The notes: generated by a model from the letters alone, not told the origin. A stretch of DNA of 64,000 bases from Dyadobacter psychrotolerans (GCF_004349265.1 NZ_SMFL01000001.1:62001-126000), one strand, 5' to 3'. Positions 19,201 to 27,324 are shown, counted from the stretch's first letter. A program made the numbers and translations.

Positions 19201-19287
19201 GCCAGCCGGCAGCGGCAGCAGGAATTTGCTGTATATCATTATCTTAAGAAGTATTATACCTCTGTTTTGAAAACCAATAAAATATAA
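16207..19287 (+). CDS. Lantibiotic (class I lanthipeptide) dehydratase, LanB type
   Basis: A roughly 1026-residue full-length LanB. The N-terminal part begins MKLESYGFCMVRRPLLS, the usual entry to the glutamylation domain, followed by the signature RACSRCTPFGLFAGYF at about residue 90. The last ~280 residues are the SpaB_C/thiopeptide-type elimination domain (WLYFKIYCGERLSDSLL ... WFFIRYRDPEPHIRLRF). Such enzymes use glutamyl-tRNA to dehydrate Ser/Thr in a precursor peptide. The ATG at 16207 is chosen because the product then starts as family members do. No LanC cyclase, transporter or precursor is adjacent, so it is an orphan unless the 27.0-kb peptide or a gene outside the window is its partner. 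A LytTR regulator/sensor pair follows 130 nt later on the same strand. Confidence 0.9.
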   Translation: MKLESYGFCMVRRPLLSRDILEDFHAKTANDPLRFESELRRVFSDPMLLEGLALASGPLYELTKALLDNAPVSGKEKLLTSLYKFLVRACSRCTPFGLFAGYFTVETGPDTQISFEKLNTIRRNNRLDATALEAIKAHILEKSALSCQLLYYPNSSLYRAGENYRYIKRQQQNGHTTFILTEANFHKALEKLLSESKNGLLAEQISKFLCQQSQSVANAQAYVKALTAAQILVSSIELNVTGQDYLSYLSTTLSALKGTKTLTRQIKNIQNQLDQNASASEINASLKSFLKADHPLESTLQTTLKFQTDTAHISRKVLSRLGSLLSRISPLARQTKSEVLEDFTRRFVARYGQQRIPLLLALDYDYGAGYGELSSETQPELPLLQAIDPDKLPLKAEDTQTNELADTLYQQAFSKADRQVMLTDTLLKQRENTNIQQLPPSFYVLGSFHSRSVQALDDGEFLFELKGLAGPLACNLLTRFCEGDPELSTQVQTLINTEESRDDNVIYAEIVHHPGGKGSNVAARPAHRAYEIAYLAKSLKENGNSISPDDLWLSCPDGENLILSAPKLSKQIIPVITSAHHYSAGLPVYRFLCDLANQKSISLVWDWGSYQNAPFLPRVQHQQLVLSKASWLLSHAPAAPTTQSKTAWWKEIERKLSTPQYFTTGDGDQTLLFDSKNEHSLSLLAQMLKNAGSLRITESLDTPGEGLLTHNEKYLSNEFVIPFHSANRTTPFRVNQKQKHSEEKITRSFTAGSQWLYFKIYCGERLSDSLLTTVLNPFLQTLQKQKVIEKWFFIRYRDPEPHIRLRFYSEKKDFWMIVFKELHELLSPLLQNGMVRSVHTDTYQRELERYPQKVYTRLESIFHSDSRAVVNCLMHFSQDAGLRWQAALVGTDLMLDSLGLDLTGKSDLIEAMHRQFSAELDVDGSVRRQMDQNYRAEKKTISQILDKQTTPLHKSMSTLFCRRTKRIQALILHSDLTDSALQTRLGCDLIHLFLNRWFASRQRQQEFAVYHYLKKYYTSVLKTNKI

Positions 19288-19416
19288 AAAATATTCCTGT
19301 AAGTTGTAGGATGTAACCACAACACTATTTAAATTTATCTAACTCCTCTTCATAAAACGTATTTCAGAAGCTGACCCCAGCAGGAAAAATATTTCCATAT
19401 TCTAATTCTGACACGG

Positions 19417-20253
19417 ATGAAACAACAAACTTTGCAGCCGCTTCGATGCCTGATCGTAGATGATGAAAGCGCGGCACACAAAACCATTAAATTTTACATC
19501 AGCAAAATTCCCGGGCTCGAATTTTCCGAAGGCTGCATGAACGCGGTCAGGGCTTTGGAAGCGATCTCGGCGCGCGATTTTGACATCATTTTTCTCGACG
19601 TGGATATGCCTTATATTTCCGGTCTGGAGTTTCTAAGCATCGCGGGAAAAATGAGCGCATCGGTGATTATGACAACGGCCCACGCGCGGTTTGCCGTCGA
19701 TGGTTTTGATCACAATGTAACTGACTTTCTTTTAAAGCCCATCTCGCCGGAAAGGTTTTTGAAAGCGGTTCACAAAGTACGTATGCTACGCTCAAGCAAA
19801 ACAACTCGCACGGAATCAGCCGGTCCTGATCAGGTTCTTTCCTGTGATCCGCTACATCCCTTTCAGATACTTTTAAAAAATGGCGGTCCTGATCAGATCC
19901 TTCCCCACCCCAGGCAGGCCCCTGTCTTCGAAGAAAAGATGATGTGGATCCGGGTGGATAAAATTATACTTCCGGTTGAATACCAGCATCTGTATATGAT
20001 CACAGGCTGCGGCAACTATGTTTATATGTATATCAAGGGAAAAAAGCATCTGGTGCGCACCTCTCTGGCACTACTGCTGGCGAGCTTACCCGAAATTTTT
20101 ATTCAGACGCATAAATCGTATATAATAAACCGTTATCTAGTGGAAAAACTTAATGGTAATGAAATCGTGATGAACGGAGGCAAGCACAAGGCTAAAATTT
20201 CAAGGTATCTGAGAAGTGAGGTGTTAAAAAAACTCGGGCCGCTCTATGGATAG
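19417..20253 (+). CDS. LytTR-family response regulator
   Basis: A 278-residue response regulator. Receiver domain: acidic pair in LIVDDES, phosphoacceptor Asp61 in IIFLDVDMPY, and the conserved Lys in DFLLKPIS. After a linker of about 50 residues comes a LytTR DNA-binding domain (DKIILPVEYQHLYMIT ... FIQTHKSYIINRYLVEKL). The linker contains a short internal repeat, GGPDQILPHPR-like, also seen as AGPDQVL. The gene overlaps the histidine kinase by 8 nt, so the two are translated together. Lying right behind lanB, the pair probably controls that locus. Confidence 0.9.
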   Translation: MKQQTLQPLRCLIVDDESAAHKTIKFYISKIPGLEFSEGCMNAVRALEAISARDFDIIFLDVDMPYISGLEFLSIAGKMSASVIMTTAHARFAVDGFDHNVTDFLLKPISPERFLKAVHKVRMLRSSKTTRTESAGPDQVLSCDPLHPFQILLKNGGPDQILPHPRQAPVFEEKMMWIRVDKIILPVEYQHLYMITGCGNYVYMYIKGKKHLVRTSLALLLASLPEIFIQTHKSYIINRYLVEKLNGNEIVMNGGKHKAKISRYLRSEVLKKLGPLYG

Positions 20254-21424
20254 ACATGCAAAGTATTTCCCGCTGCGCTATATGCTGCAGCCACAGACGA
20301 TCAGACAGCGCATTAAGTATCACTGCGTCTTCTGGCTTATATTCATCCTGTTTCATCTTCTGTACTTTGCCGGATCAAAAGAAAAGATCCAATATGAGGC
20401 CAGCTGGGTGATTTCTTACGGGCTGTATTATCTGCGCTTTATTCCGGTCTATTACCTGTCGGCAGGTATTTTTAACCGCCTTAAAGAAAAGTATTACGGG
20501 ACGAGTCTGATGATTCTGACAGGCTTTTTTATGGTGCTCGCTATGCACGCGGCGAACGTGGCCGTCTTTTCTTTTCTGGATTGGTATTACGGTCTGAGCA
20601 CACTATCGGATGCCTTTCAGCATTTTGGAGCTATGTATCTAAAACCGGCTGGTCAAAACCAGACCGGTGACTGGCTGATGCTTTTGATTTACGATGTGAC
20701 AGAGACGCAGCTTCTTTTTCTTCCGCTGGGCCTGAAAATGATTCAGTATGGTTTTCGGCAGCAAATAGAAAAGAGAGATCTTCTGGCGGAAAAATTAAAA
20801 AACGATCTGGCTACCCTACGTGCACAGCCTGCTCCTCACTTTATTTTAAATACGCTCAATTCTGTTTTAGCTGAGCTTTTACCGGTAAGCGAAAAGGCGG
20901 CTTTGTATCTGGTCAGCCTTACAGATGTGCTGCGTTTTACGCTTTATGAGACGACGGACGAGCTGATTTCCCTGGAAAGAGAATGGCAGGCGCTGCTACA
21001 TTTCACTGATCTGGAAGCAAAGCGTTTTAATGACCGGCTGAAAGTGACCGTGAAGCAAACGGGTCAAATTCGCCCGGATCAACTGATTCCGACACTTGTA
21101 CTGTTCACACTGGCAGAAAACGCATTCAAACATGGCGTCTACCCTTCGATCGAAGACTGCTGGGTAGATATGGAGTTAAGTGTGGATACAGACCGCCTTC
21201 GGTTTAAAATTTCAAACAGCAAACCCGTTCTTTTCACCAAACCAGGCAGCCAAAATGCTTTTGGTATCGGGCTGGACAACATTAAAAAACGCCTCGAATT
21301 AAGTGTCAAAGACGACTTTTCGCTAACCGTAAACGAAAGCCAGACGCATTACAGCATTGAACTTGAGCTGCCCTTAATGTCGGCACCACCATTACCGCCG
21401 ATTGTCAAAAAGCAACCGATATAA
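20246..21424 (+). CDS. LytS-type sensor histidine kinase
   Basis: A 392-residue inner-membrane sensor kinase. Four hydrophobic segments fill about residues 25-170 (VFWLIFILFHLLYF; GLYYLRFIPVYYLSAGIF; LMILTGFFMVLAMHAANV). The His_kinase (PF06580) box is PAPHFILNTLNS with His198; relatives usually have NPHFLFN, so Asn is replaced by Ala here. An ATPase N-box LAENAFKHG and a late G-box region (FGIGLDNIKKRL) are present. Its partner is the overlapping upstream LytTR regulator. The truncated protein at 12481 resembles its membrane domain. Confidence 0.88.
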   Translation: MDRHAKYFPLRYMLQPQTIRQRIKYHCVFWLIFILFHLLYFAGSKEKIQYEASWVISYGLYYLRFIPVYYLSAGIFNRLKEKYYGTSLMILTGFFMVLAMHAANVAVFSFLDWYYGLSTLSDAFQHFGAMYLKPAGQNQTGDWLMLLIYDVTETQLLFLPLGLKMIQYGFRQQIEKRDLLAEKLKNDLATLRAQPAPHFILNTLNSVLAELLPVSEKAALYLVSLTDVLRFTLYETTDELISLEREWQALLHFTDLEAKRFNDRLKVTVKQTGQIRPDQLIPTLVLFTLAENAFKHGVYPSIEDCWVDMELSVDTDRLRFKISNSKPVLFTKPGSQNAFGIGLDNIKKRLELSVKDDFSLTVNESQTHYSIELELPLMSAPPLPPIVKKQPI

Positions 21425-21465
21425 AAGAATATAAAACGGGTCCGACACACTGTGCTGGTAACCTG

Positions 21466-22072
21466 ATGAGCTTACAAATCCCCCGACATCATGACCACCG
21501 GTGGCTGAAAAAGACTATAAACAACATTTCGTTGGCATGCATCAATATGCTACATGACAGAATCACAGCCTTATCACACTGGGCTGTCAGTCCTTTTTTT
21601 AATCACTATACAGCTGGAAAATTGTTGAATAGCTATTTTCGCACACCCGCATTGGCTTACGAAGATTTACTGATTTTGACTGGGGAGCTTACAAAAAACA
21701 TCCGCGAAGTTGAGAAAATGTTCCGACCAGCTGTTTTTAATGTCTTGGCCCACAACCGGGATGACCATGCCAAAAACTTCAGTTTTCTGATGGATGAGAA
21801 GGGGGATGGAAATTATCACCAGCTTATGATCTGACTTTTTCCAACGGGCCGACAGTAGAACAAAGCACATGGTCATGGGTGAGGGAAAAAGCCCGGGCGA
21901 CAGACAGCTTAGAAAATTGGGTCTTGAAGCAGGTCTGTCGAAAGGACTTATCGAAGAAAGTATAGCGCAAACCAGATTAGCCTTAGGGAAGTGGAAGTCA
22001 TTGGCAACAGAATACAACATTAGTCAGGCCACTATCGATTTGATAGGTAAAAGACTTGTAAGTCGTGAGTAA
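21466..22072 (+). pseudogene. hipA-like toxin kinase remnant with two frameshifts
   Basis: Only the C-terminal part of a HipA protein is left. YEDLLILTGELTKNIREVEKMF and FNVLAHNRDDHAKNFSFLMDEK (21466 frame) are HipA_C signatures including the catalytic DDHxKN. A lost base in the G-run near 21801 shifts the frame; the adjacent frame reads GWKLSPAYDLTFSNGP. A second single-base loss near 21869 returns to MVMGEGKSPGDRQLRK and the C-terminal helices, ending at 22072. The first ~45 residues of the frame are unrelated to HipA, and the N-terminal domain and a hipB antitoxin are missing. It should be inactive. Confidence 0.8.
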
Positions 22073-22179
22073 TCTATCTTTGACTTTCGGTTCTGCTTCG
22101 ATAAATGCCCATCAGTAATAAGGTTCTATGTAGCTTGAATAGCCAAAGAGGCATTGATCAATATCAAGATTATGTCACA

Positions 22180-22217
22180 AATAATTATTCATCGTATTAT
22201 TGCAATGAATAATTATT
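22180..22217. promoter_or_regulatory. ArsR operator dyad
   Basis: Perfect 13-bp inverted repeat AATAATTATTCAT (22180-22192) and ATGAATAATTATT (22205-22217) with a 12-nt spacer, 17 nt before the arsR start. Size and position are those of an ArsR/SmtB operator. Confidence 0.8.
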
Positions 22218-22230
22218 TATAATACCTTTG
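22199..22230 (+). promoter_or_regulatory. arsR promoter inside the operator
   Basis: -33 element TTG (22200-22202) lies in the spacer of the operator dyad; 20 nt later is a perfect -7 element TACCTTTG (22223-22230). ArsR bound to the dyad would cover both. The ATG at 22235 follows so closely that the mRNA would be leaderless or nearly so. Confidence 0.7.
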
Positions 22231-22234
22231 GCAC

Positions 22235-22564
22235 ATGGGAGTCACTAAAGCACTGGTTTTTACCGAAGAACAATATCGCATTGCTGAACTGGCAAAGGCG
22301 TTAGCACATCCTGCGCGTATTGCCATTATCCAGCATCTGTTAAAAGAAAAGTCCTGTGTTTGTGGAGATCTGGTTGAAGTTCTGCCATTGGCGCAAGCAA
22401 CCGTATCGCAACATCTCAAAGAACTGAAACAAATCGGCTTGATTAAAGGCGAAATCAATCCACCGCGCGTGTGCTATTGCATCAACGAACCGGTTTGGGA
22501 AGAAGCCAAATCCGCTTTCGGAGCGATCTTTCAAAACGACATTTCAGGGAACTGCTGTAACTAG
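22235..22564 (+). CDS. arsR: ArsR-family arsenite-responsive repressor
   Basis: A 109-residue winged-helix repressor ([18 protein letters not shown]; recognition helix region [16 protein letters not shown]). Candidate As(III)-binding cysteines are Cys41 and Cys43 (SCVCGDL) in the helix before the recognition helix, with further pairs Cys80/Cys82 and Cys107/Cys108. It is expected to repress its own operon by binding the dyad at 22180-22217 and to release it when arsenite binds. It heads a tightly packed run of six genes on the same strand. Confidence 0.92.
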   Translation: MGVTKALVFTEEQYRIAELAKALAHPARIAIIQHLLKEKSCVCGDLVEVLPLAQATVSQHLKELKQIGLIKGEINPPRVCYCINEPVWEEAKSAFGAIFQNDISGNCCN

Positions 22565-22597
22565 TCTTTTTTTGTTTCAATTAATCGTAATATAGCA

Positions 22598-23197
22598 ATG
22601 AACAACTTGCAAACCACCGAAGAGGAATATGCTGTGGACACTTTAAACCCCATGACCTGGCAATCGTTCAAAGACACTTTGCTTAAAAACCCGGGTAAGA
22701 TCTTGCAGTTCGAATATGCAGACGGTCAGTTTGTTGATGCGTCGTACCATATCACCGAAATCAAACAGGCACCCATCGTGTCAGTCGATTGTGGCGGTGT
22801 CATGAACACATGGACTGAAATCATTGTCCAACTCTGGGAACCCTCTGTTAAAGAGACCGACCGGTCGATGAAGGTCAGCAAAGCTCTTTCTATTATTAGT
22901 TTGGTGGAAAAATCGCTTCCGCTTAACCCTCTCGGTATTGTTAAAATAGAATTCGGCAACTCGAAATTCGATACACGCCAAATGTATCCAGGCGAATTTC
23001 TGACGGACGGTGAAGCGTTTACAGTCAGTTTGGTCCCTGATTTTACCCAGTGCAAGGCTTTGACCAGAAACGGAAGCTGCGGGCCGTCAACGGATGCATC
23101 CTGCTGTACACCTGCTGCCAAGACGCCTGTCGCAACAGAACTTGAAGTAGTTGGTTCAACCGATTCTAAATGCACACCCGGTGGCGGATGTTGTTAA
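22598..23197 (+). CDS. DUF6428 family protein of ars operons
   Basis: A 199-residue soluble protein. The first ~155 residues match the DUF6428-type protein found next to arsR in Bacteroidota (LQFEYADGQFVDASYHITEI ... VDCGG). The C-terminal ~45 residues are an added cysteine-rich tail (Cys in NGSCGPSTDASCC, CTPGGGCC), well suited to bind arsenite or other soft metals. The role is unknown; a metallochaperone or sensor that passes As(III) to ArsC/Acr3 is an inference from tail and context. It lies 33 nt after arsR. Confidence 0.75.
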   Translation: MNNLQTTEEEYAVDTLNPMTWQSFKDTLLKNPGKILQFEYADGQFVDASYHITEIKQAPIVSVDCGGVMNTWTEIIVQLWEPSVKETDRSMKVSKALSIISLVEKSLPLNPLGIVKIEFGNSKFDTRQMYPGEFLTDGEAFTVSLVPDFTQCKALTRNGSCGPSTDASCCTPAAKTPVATELEVVGSTDSKCTPGGGCC

Positions 23198-23215
23198 CAC
23201 AAACCGAAAAGAACG

Positions 23216-23713
23216 ATGATTTCGATTCGACCATTGGAACCGGCCGATTGGCCTGCGGTTCGGGAAATTTATACACAAGGAATTGCAACCGGTGAGGCGA
23301 CCCTTGAAACCAGCGCACCGGAATGGGATGTTTGGGATCAAGCGCATGTGGCCGACCTTCGCTATGTGGCTGAAACGGGGGAAGGGGACATTGCCGGTTG
23401 GATTGCATTAACTCCGGTCTCCGGGCGGTGCGTGTATGCCGGTGTAGGCGAAGTCAGTGTTTATATCGCATCTGATTTTAGAGGTCAAAAAATTGGCGAT
23501 CTGTTGCTTAAATATTTGATTGAAGAGAGCGAACAGAGCGGTTATTGGACACTTCAAGCCGGAATTTTTCCTGAAAATATCCCAAGTATCAAATTGCATC
23601 AGAAAAACGGGTTTCGCGTTATTGGTTACCGTGAAAACATTGGAAAAATGAAAGGTGTCTGGCGGAGTGTCAGCCTTCTTGAAAGACGAAGTAAAGTAAC
23701 TGGAATAAATTAG
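23216..23713 (+). CDS. GNAT acetyltransferase, ArsN/phosphinothricin type
   Basis: A 165-residue GNAT enzyme close to the phosphinothricin acetyltransferase group: IRPLEPADWPAVREIYTQGI at the N-terminus, GEVSVYIASDFRGQKIGDLLLK (acetyl-CoA-binding loop Q/RGxxIG) and FPENIPSIKLHQKNGFRV near the end. Family members in ars operons (ArsN1) acetylate the amino group of arsinothricin, an organoarsenical antibiotic, or of phosphinothricin. Lying 18 nt after the DUF6428 gene and 8 nt before arsC, it is clearly part of the arsenic operon; the exact substrate is inferred. Confidence 0.8.
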   Translation: MISIRPLEPADWPAVREIYTQGIATGEATLETSAPEWDVWDQAHVADLRYVAETGEGDIAGWIALTPVSGRCVYAGVGEVSVYIASDFRGQKIGDLLLKYLIEESEQSGYWTLQAGIFPENIPSIKLHQKNGFRVIGYRENIGKMKGVWRSVSLLERRSKVTGIN

Positions 23714-23721
23714 AGGTTTAC

Positions 23722-24135
23722 ATGAAAAAGATATTAGTTCTGTGTACAGGCAACAGTTGCCGCAGCCAGATTGCAGAAGGTTATTTAAGGCATTTCTCAG
23801 GCGATAAGGCCGTTATTTACAGTGCAGGCGTGGAAACACATGGAGTTAACCCGAAAGCCATTGCCACGATGAAAGAAGATGGAATTGATATCTCCAGCCA
23901 CACATCAAACAATATTGATGAGTATAGAGACATTGATTTTGACTACGTCATCACCGTGTGTGATAACGCAAAAGAGCGTTGCCCATACTTCCCAACGAAT
24001 GCCGTAAAGTTCCATCATAATTTCCCCGATCCGGCAAAAGCGGTTGGTTCAGATGATGAAGTCAGAGAAGAATTCCGCACAGTCAGAAGTATGATCAAAA
24101 CCTACTCTGAGAACTTCATTAAAGACAACCTATAA
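23722..24135 (+). CDS. arsC: Arsenate reductase, thioredoxin-coupled LMW-PTP type
   Basis: A 137-residue protein with the phosphatase-like P-loop CTGNSCRS (nucleophile Cys8 to Arg14) and the redox pair Cys80 and Cys87 ([12 protein letters not shown]). This is the arrangement of thioredoxin-dependent ArsC, which reduces As(V) to As(III) through a Cys relay. Length is normal. It sits 10 nt before acr3, which exports the product. Confidence 0.93.
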   Translation: MKKILVLCTGNSCRSQIAEGYLRHFSGDKAVIYSAGVETHGVNPKAIATMKEDGIDISSHTSNNIDEYRDIDFDYVITVCDNAKERCPYFPTNAVKFHHNFPDPAKAVGSDDEVREEFRTVRSMIKTYSENFIKDNL

Positions 24136-24145
24136 AGAAAAAATT

Positions 24146-25219
24146 ATGGCAGCCAACAATTGCGCACCCGCGTCCAATCGCAAGCAACTCAGCTTCCTGG
24201 ATCGCTACCTAACGTTGTGGATTTTCTTAGCAATGGCGTTGGGCGTTGCGCTTGGAAATTTTGTCCCGTCCTTACCAGGCTATATTAATTCTTTTTCCAG
24301 TGGAACGACAAACATTCCTCTGGCAATCGGTTTGATCCTGATGATGTATCCACCCCTTGCCAAAGTGAAATACAATAAAATGGGTGAAGTGTTTAAGAAC
24401 ACGAAAGTCATGTCTGCATCACTGGTGTTAAACTGGATTATTGGCCCCATTTTAATGTTTATTCTAGCCATTGTGTTTTTGCCCAATCATCCGGACTATA
24501 TGATTGGCTTAATCCTGATTGGCTTAGCACGCTGTATCGCAATGGTTTTGGTGTGGAATGAGCTGGCAGAAGGCAACCGGGAGTATGCCGCCGGGCTTGT
24601 AGCACTCAACAGCGTATTTCAAGTGTTGCTTTACAGCTTCTATGCGTATTTCTTTATTACTGTGTTGCCACCACTCGTGGGATTAAAGGGATTTGAGGTT
24701 GATATTACAATCGGTGAGATTGCAAAAAGTGTTGGTATTTATCTAGGTATCCCATTTGCAGCAGGGATGATAAGCCGTTTCACGCTGACCGCATTGAAGG
24801 GCGAACAGTGGTATGAGAAGAAATTTATACCGATGATTTCTCCGATCACGTTGGTGGCGTTACTGGCAACCATCATTTTGATGTTCAGCTTAAAAGGCAA
24901 GCTTTTACTACAAATTCCGGGTGACGTGCTGTTGATTGCTATTCCACTCATGATTTATTTTATCATCATGTTTATGATTAGCTTCTTTATGGCGAAAGCT
25001 TTGGGCGCAGATTATTCGCAGAACGCATCTATCGCCTTCACGGCGGCAGGAAATAACTTTGAACTGGCCATCGCTGTCGCCATTGGTGTATTCGGTATCA
25101 ATTCAGGACAGGCTTTTGTCGGGGTGATTGGGCCGCTCGTTGAAGTTCCAGCCCTTATCGCCCTTGTAAACGTTGCATTCTGGCTCCGTAGAAAGTACTA
25201 CAACACCGAAATCGCTTAG
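24146..25219 (+). CDS. acr3: ACR3-family arsenite efflux permease
   Basis: A 357-residue membrane protein with ten predicted segments. Hallmarks are a short hydrophilic N-terminus, [12 protein letters not shown] near TM2, [22 protein letters not shown] (the conserved Cys in TM4 needed for arsenite transport in ACR3 proteins) and [21 protein letters not shown] near the end. It exports As(III) driven by the proton motive force. Its stop is 4 nt before the next start. Confidence 0.93.
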   Translation: MAANNCAPASNRKQLSFLDRYLTLWIFLAMALGVALGNFVPSLPGYINSFSSGTTNIPLAIGLILMMYPPLAKVKYNKMGEVFKNTKVMSASLVLNWIIGPILMFILAIVFLPNHPDYMIGLILIGLARCIAMVLVWNELAEGNREYAAGLVALNSVFQVLLYSFYAYFFITVLPPLVGLKGFEVDITIGEIAKSVGIYLGIPFAAGMISRFTLTALKGEQWYEKKFIPMISPITLVALLATIILMFSLKGKLLLQIPGDVLLIAIPLMIYFIIMFMISFFMAKALGADYSQNASIAFTAAGNNFELAIAVAIGVFGINSGQAFVGVIGPLVEVPALIALVNVAFWLRRKYYNTEIA

Positions 25220-25223
25220 CCTG

Positions 25224-25970
25224 ATGAAAATTGCCCTTTTATCTGACATACATGCAAATCTCCCTGCGTTGGAAGCTGTCCTGGCAGACATTGAAAAACA
25301 AAAGCCTGACACAATTTATTGCCTGGGAGATTTTATTGGCTACAACGTATGGCCTAATCAGGTCATTGAACTTATCCGGAAAAATCGGATTGCTTCCATT
25401 GCAGGTAATCATGATTTGAAACTAGCGAAGCTTCTTACAAAACAGGACAATTGTAGCACGAAAGAAAGTAGCGATTACGCTTATCAGCTTGTTGGTAATA
25501 AGGAACGCAATTATTTGTTGACCTTACCGCGCCACCTGAGGATCGAATTTCAGTTAGAAAATACCAGTCAAAACATGTTGTTGGTGCATGGCAGTCCGCG
25601 AAGCATTAATGAATATCTCCTTGAAGACTTGCCGGAGCAATACATGATCGACATGCTGCAGGAGTTCAACGCGAACATGCTGTGTTTTGGACATTCTCAT
25701 AAATCTTATCATCGAATATTAAATTCGGGGAAGGAGGCAAACAAACGCCTCCATCTGATTAATACCGGCTCGGTTGGTAAGCCAAAAGATGGCGACCCGC
25801 GCGCCGGTTATGTGATAATAACGATCAACCCTCTATCAAACATTTCGGAGAAGGATGGTATTCAGGTTGAATTTATCAGAGTGGAATATGATGTCGAGAA
25901 AGCTGCCCAGGCAGTTGAAGTTAGCCTTTTGCCGGACAGTTTTGCGGATAATTTAAGGAAAGGATATTAA
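25224..25970 (+). CDS. Calcineurin-like metallophosphoesterase of the ars operon
   Basis: A 248-residue metallophosphoesterase of the YfcE/DUF2437-like group. All metal-ligand motifs are visible: DIHAN, GDFIG, GNHD and GHSH, plus a VHGSPR histidine. The start at 25224 is used because MKIALLSDIHAN is the normal beginning of the fold; an upstream in-frame ATG lies inside acr3. It is the last gene of the ars operon, 4 nt after acr3. Its role in arsenic resistance is unknown; hydrolysis of an arsenylated or phosphorylated small molecule is speculation. Confidence 0.8.
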   Translation: MKIALLSDIHANLPALEAVLADIEKQKPDTIYCLGDFIGYNVWPNQVIELIRKNRIASIAGNHDLKLAKLLTKQDNCSTKESSDYAYQLVGNKERNYLLTLPRHLRIEFQLENTSQNMLLVHGSPRSINEYLLEDLPEQYMIDMLQEFNANMLCFGHSHKSYHRILNSGKEANKRLHLINTGSVGKPKDGDPRAGYVIITINPLSNISEKDGIQVEFIRVEYDVEKAAQAVEVSLLPDSFADNLRKGY

Positions 25971-27005
25971 AAACTGTTGATCGTTTTCCTTACGGAGAGA
26001 AACTAAATTTCACTTGATCGATTCGCATGAATTTGATAAAATGATGTCATGTTTACTCGGGATTAATTGGCCCTGGGGGGACAAGTTGGGGGACCAGAGA
26101 AAAAAAACGAAGCAATAGAAATTTAAGGTCGTCAAAAACGTAAAAGACAGATTTTTTGTCCTGCTCGAGAAGCCAACCTTCCCTTTTACTGACATTGTTT
26201 GTTCTTAATTTTCTTCGAAAAACTCAGATTTTTCAAGCTTTTCAGCATATTCCTTGATTTCCCAACGACTACCAGGACCTCTCAGACATAACACGCTTTG
26301 AGGGACCAATATTTAATACCATAATTTTACGGCTCTAAAACATTCACATGCTTGATTAGGGAAGGCTGACACACCATGGTGTCGAAGGTCACCCAGTCTC
26401 GTGCAGCACAGGCGAAGACAAAAAAAGTACAAACATTCGATGGCAAAGGCCTTTATCTTGAAGTTCTATCCGTTGGTAGAAAGTACTAGCGCCTGAAATA
26501 CGGGCTGCACCATAAGGAAAAATATTCAGCAATCGGGGGTTGATCCGTTTCATAAATTCACCCGATACTATCTGTGTACTGCAGTTCCCACCCACCTGTA
26601 ACAATTCTAATCCAATGTAAATGAGATCCTTATATATTTTTTGGCGATCGTTTTGTTTTTGTGACAGTAGGGAAGAGATACGGTGACAGATTTAGCTTGG
26701 GGTACCTTCTCGTTTTGATTCATTTGGACGCGGTTTAGCAATACCGATCAGATCAATGCAAGCGCCGAGCGTAAAAGTACGGCGGCGGTACGTTCCGCCG
26801 GACCCGGGAATTACATACAGCTTTATAGGCCGCAATGGCAACTGTTGCCATTGATCCCAGATTACATTGGCAAAATGCGATTTAACCCGGCAACAAATCC
26901 CTACAAACCAATCCGGCCCCCTTTGATCACATAAATTTTAACACAAAACTGACTGATGCTTCTTTTGCGGGTTGTCCAATTTCTAACTTAAACAAACCAG
27001 CAATC
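25971..27005. other. Decayed region between ars operon and next module
   Basis: About 1 kb without an intact gene. It contains an integrase relic (26376-26543) and, ending at the TAA at 26932-26934, an open frame of about 70 codons without a usable start (GNYIQLYRPQWQLLPLIPDY) that I do not recognise. A G-rich tandem, GGGGACAAGTTGGGGGAC near 26077-26094, is the most striking composition feature. Confidence 0.5.
26376..26543 (+). pseudogene. P4-type tyrosine integrase, N-terminal relic
   Basis: From ATG 26376 the frame encodes the arm-type DNA-binding domain found at the N-terminus of P4-like integrases: FDGKGLYLEV, then GRKY, a TAG in place of the usual Trp, RLKYGLHHKEKYSAIGG, and a TGA. The canonical pattern is FDGGGLYLEVxPxGxKYWRLKYRxxGKEK. 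The rest, including the catalytic domain, is absent. It marks an old integration event inside the element or a former element boundary. Confidence 0.75.
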
Positions 27006-27149
27006 ATGAAAAAGCACCAAAAACTCACTTTGAAAGAGTTACCTGTGAACTATTTTAAAACACGAATCTGGCAGAAAAAATCAGAAAAATCCGGGCCAGA
27101 CCCGGTCACAACCAGCGGGATGATCTGCACGCTGGTTAACCGCAGGTAA
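27006..27149 (+). CDS. 47-aa peptide, candidate lanthipeptide precursor
   Basis: Not a standard annotation-size gene: ATG 27006 to TAA 27149. The N-terminal half KLTLKELPVNYFKT follows the LxLxxLxVxxFxT pattern of leader peptides recognised by Bacteroidota LanB enzymes (family knowledge, from memory). The C-terminal half, DPVTTSGMICTLVNRR, has a cluster of Thr/Thr/Ser followed by one Cys and another Thr, enough for dehydration and one lanthionine ring. No GG or GA cleavage site is obvious. The nearest LanB is 7.7 kb upstream. It may instead be a chance short frame; the strong leader pattern and an upstream AT-rich region favour a gene. Confidence 0.42.
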   Translation: MKKHQKLTLKELPVNYFKTRIWQKKSEKSGPDPVTTSGMICTLVNRR

Positions 27150-27324
27150 AATCAATTCCAGTTCAAGTCCGAAGAAGCATCTTTTGAAATAGTTGGCTCT
27201 TCGGACTTTAGCTGTTCAAGACCAGATCGGCAGTGTCTTGCCGGCACACCCGCACCCAACAACCACGAAAGCGCCCTTCTCTTCTAGAATTGAAAATTTT
27301 CAGTTTTTTAAACTCGACGTTCTC

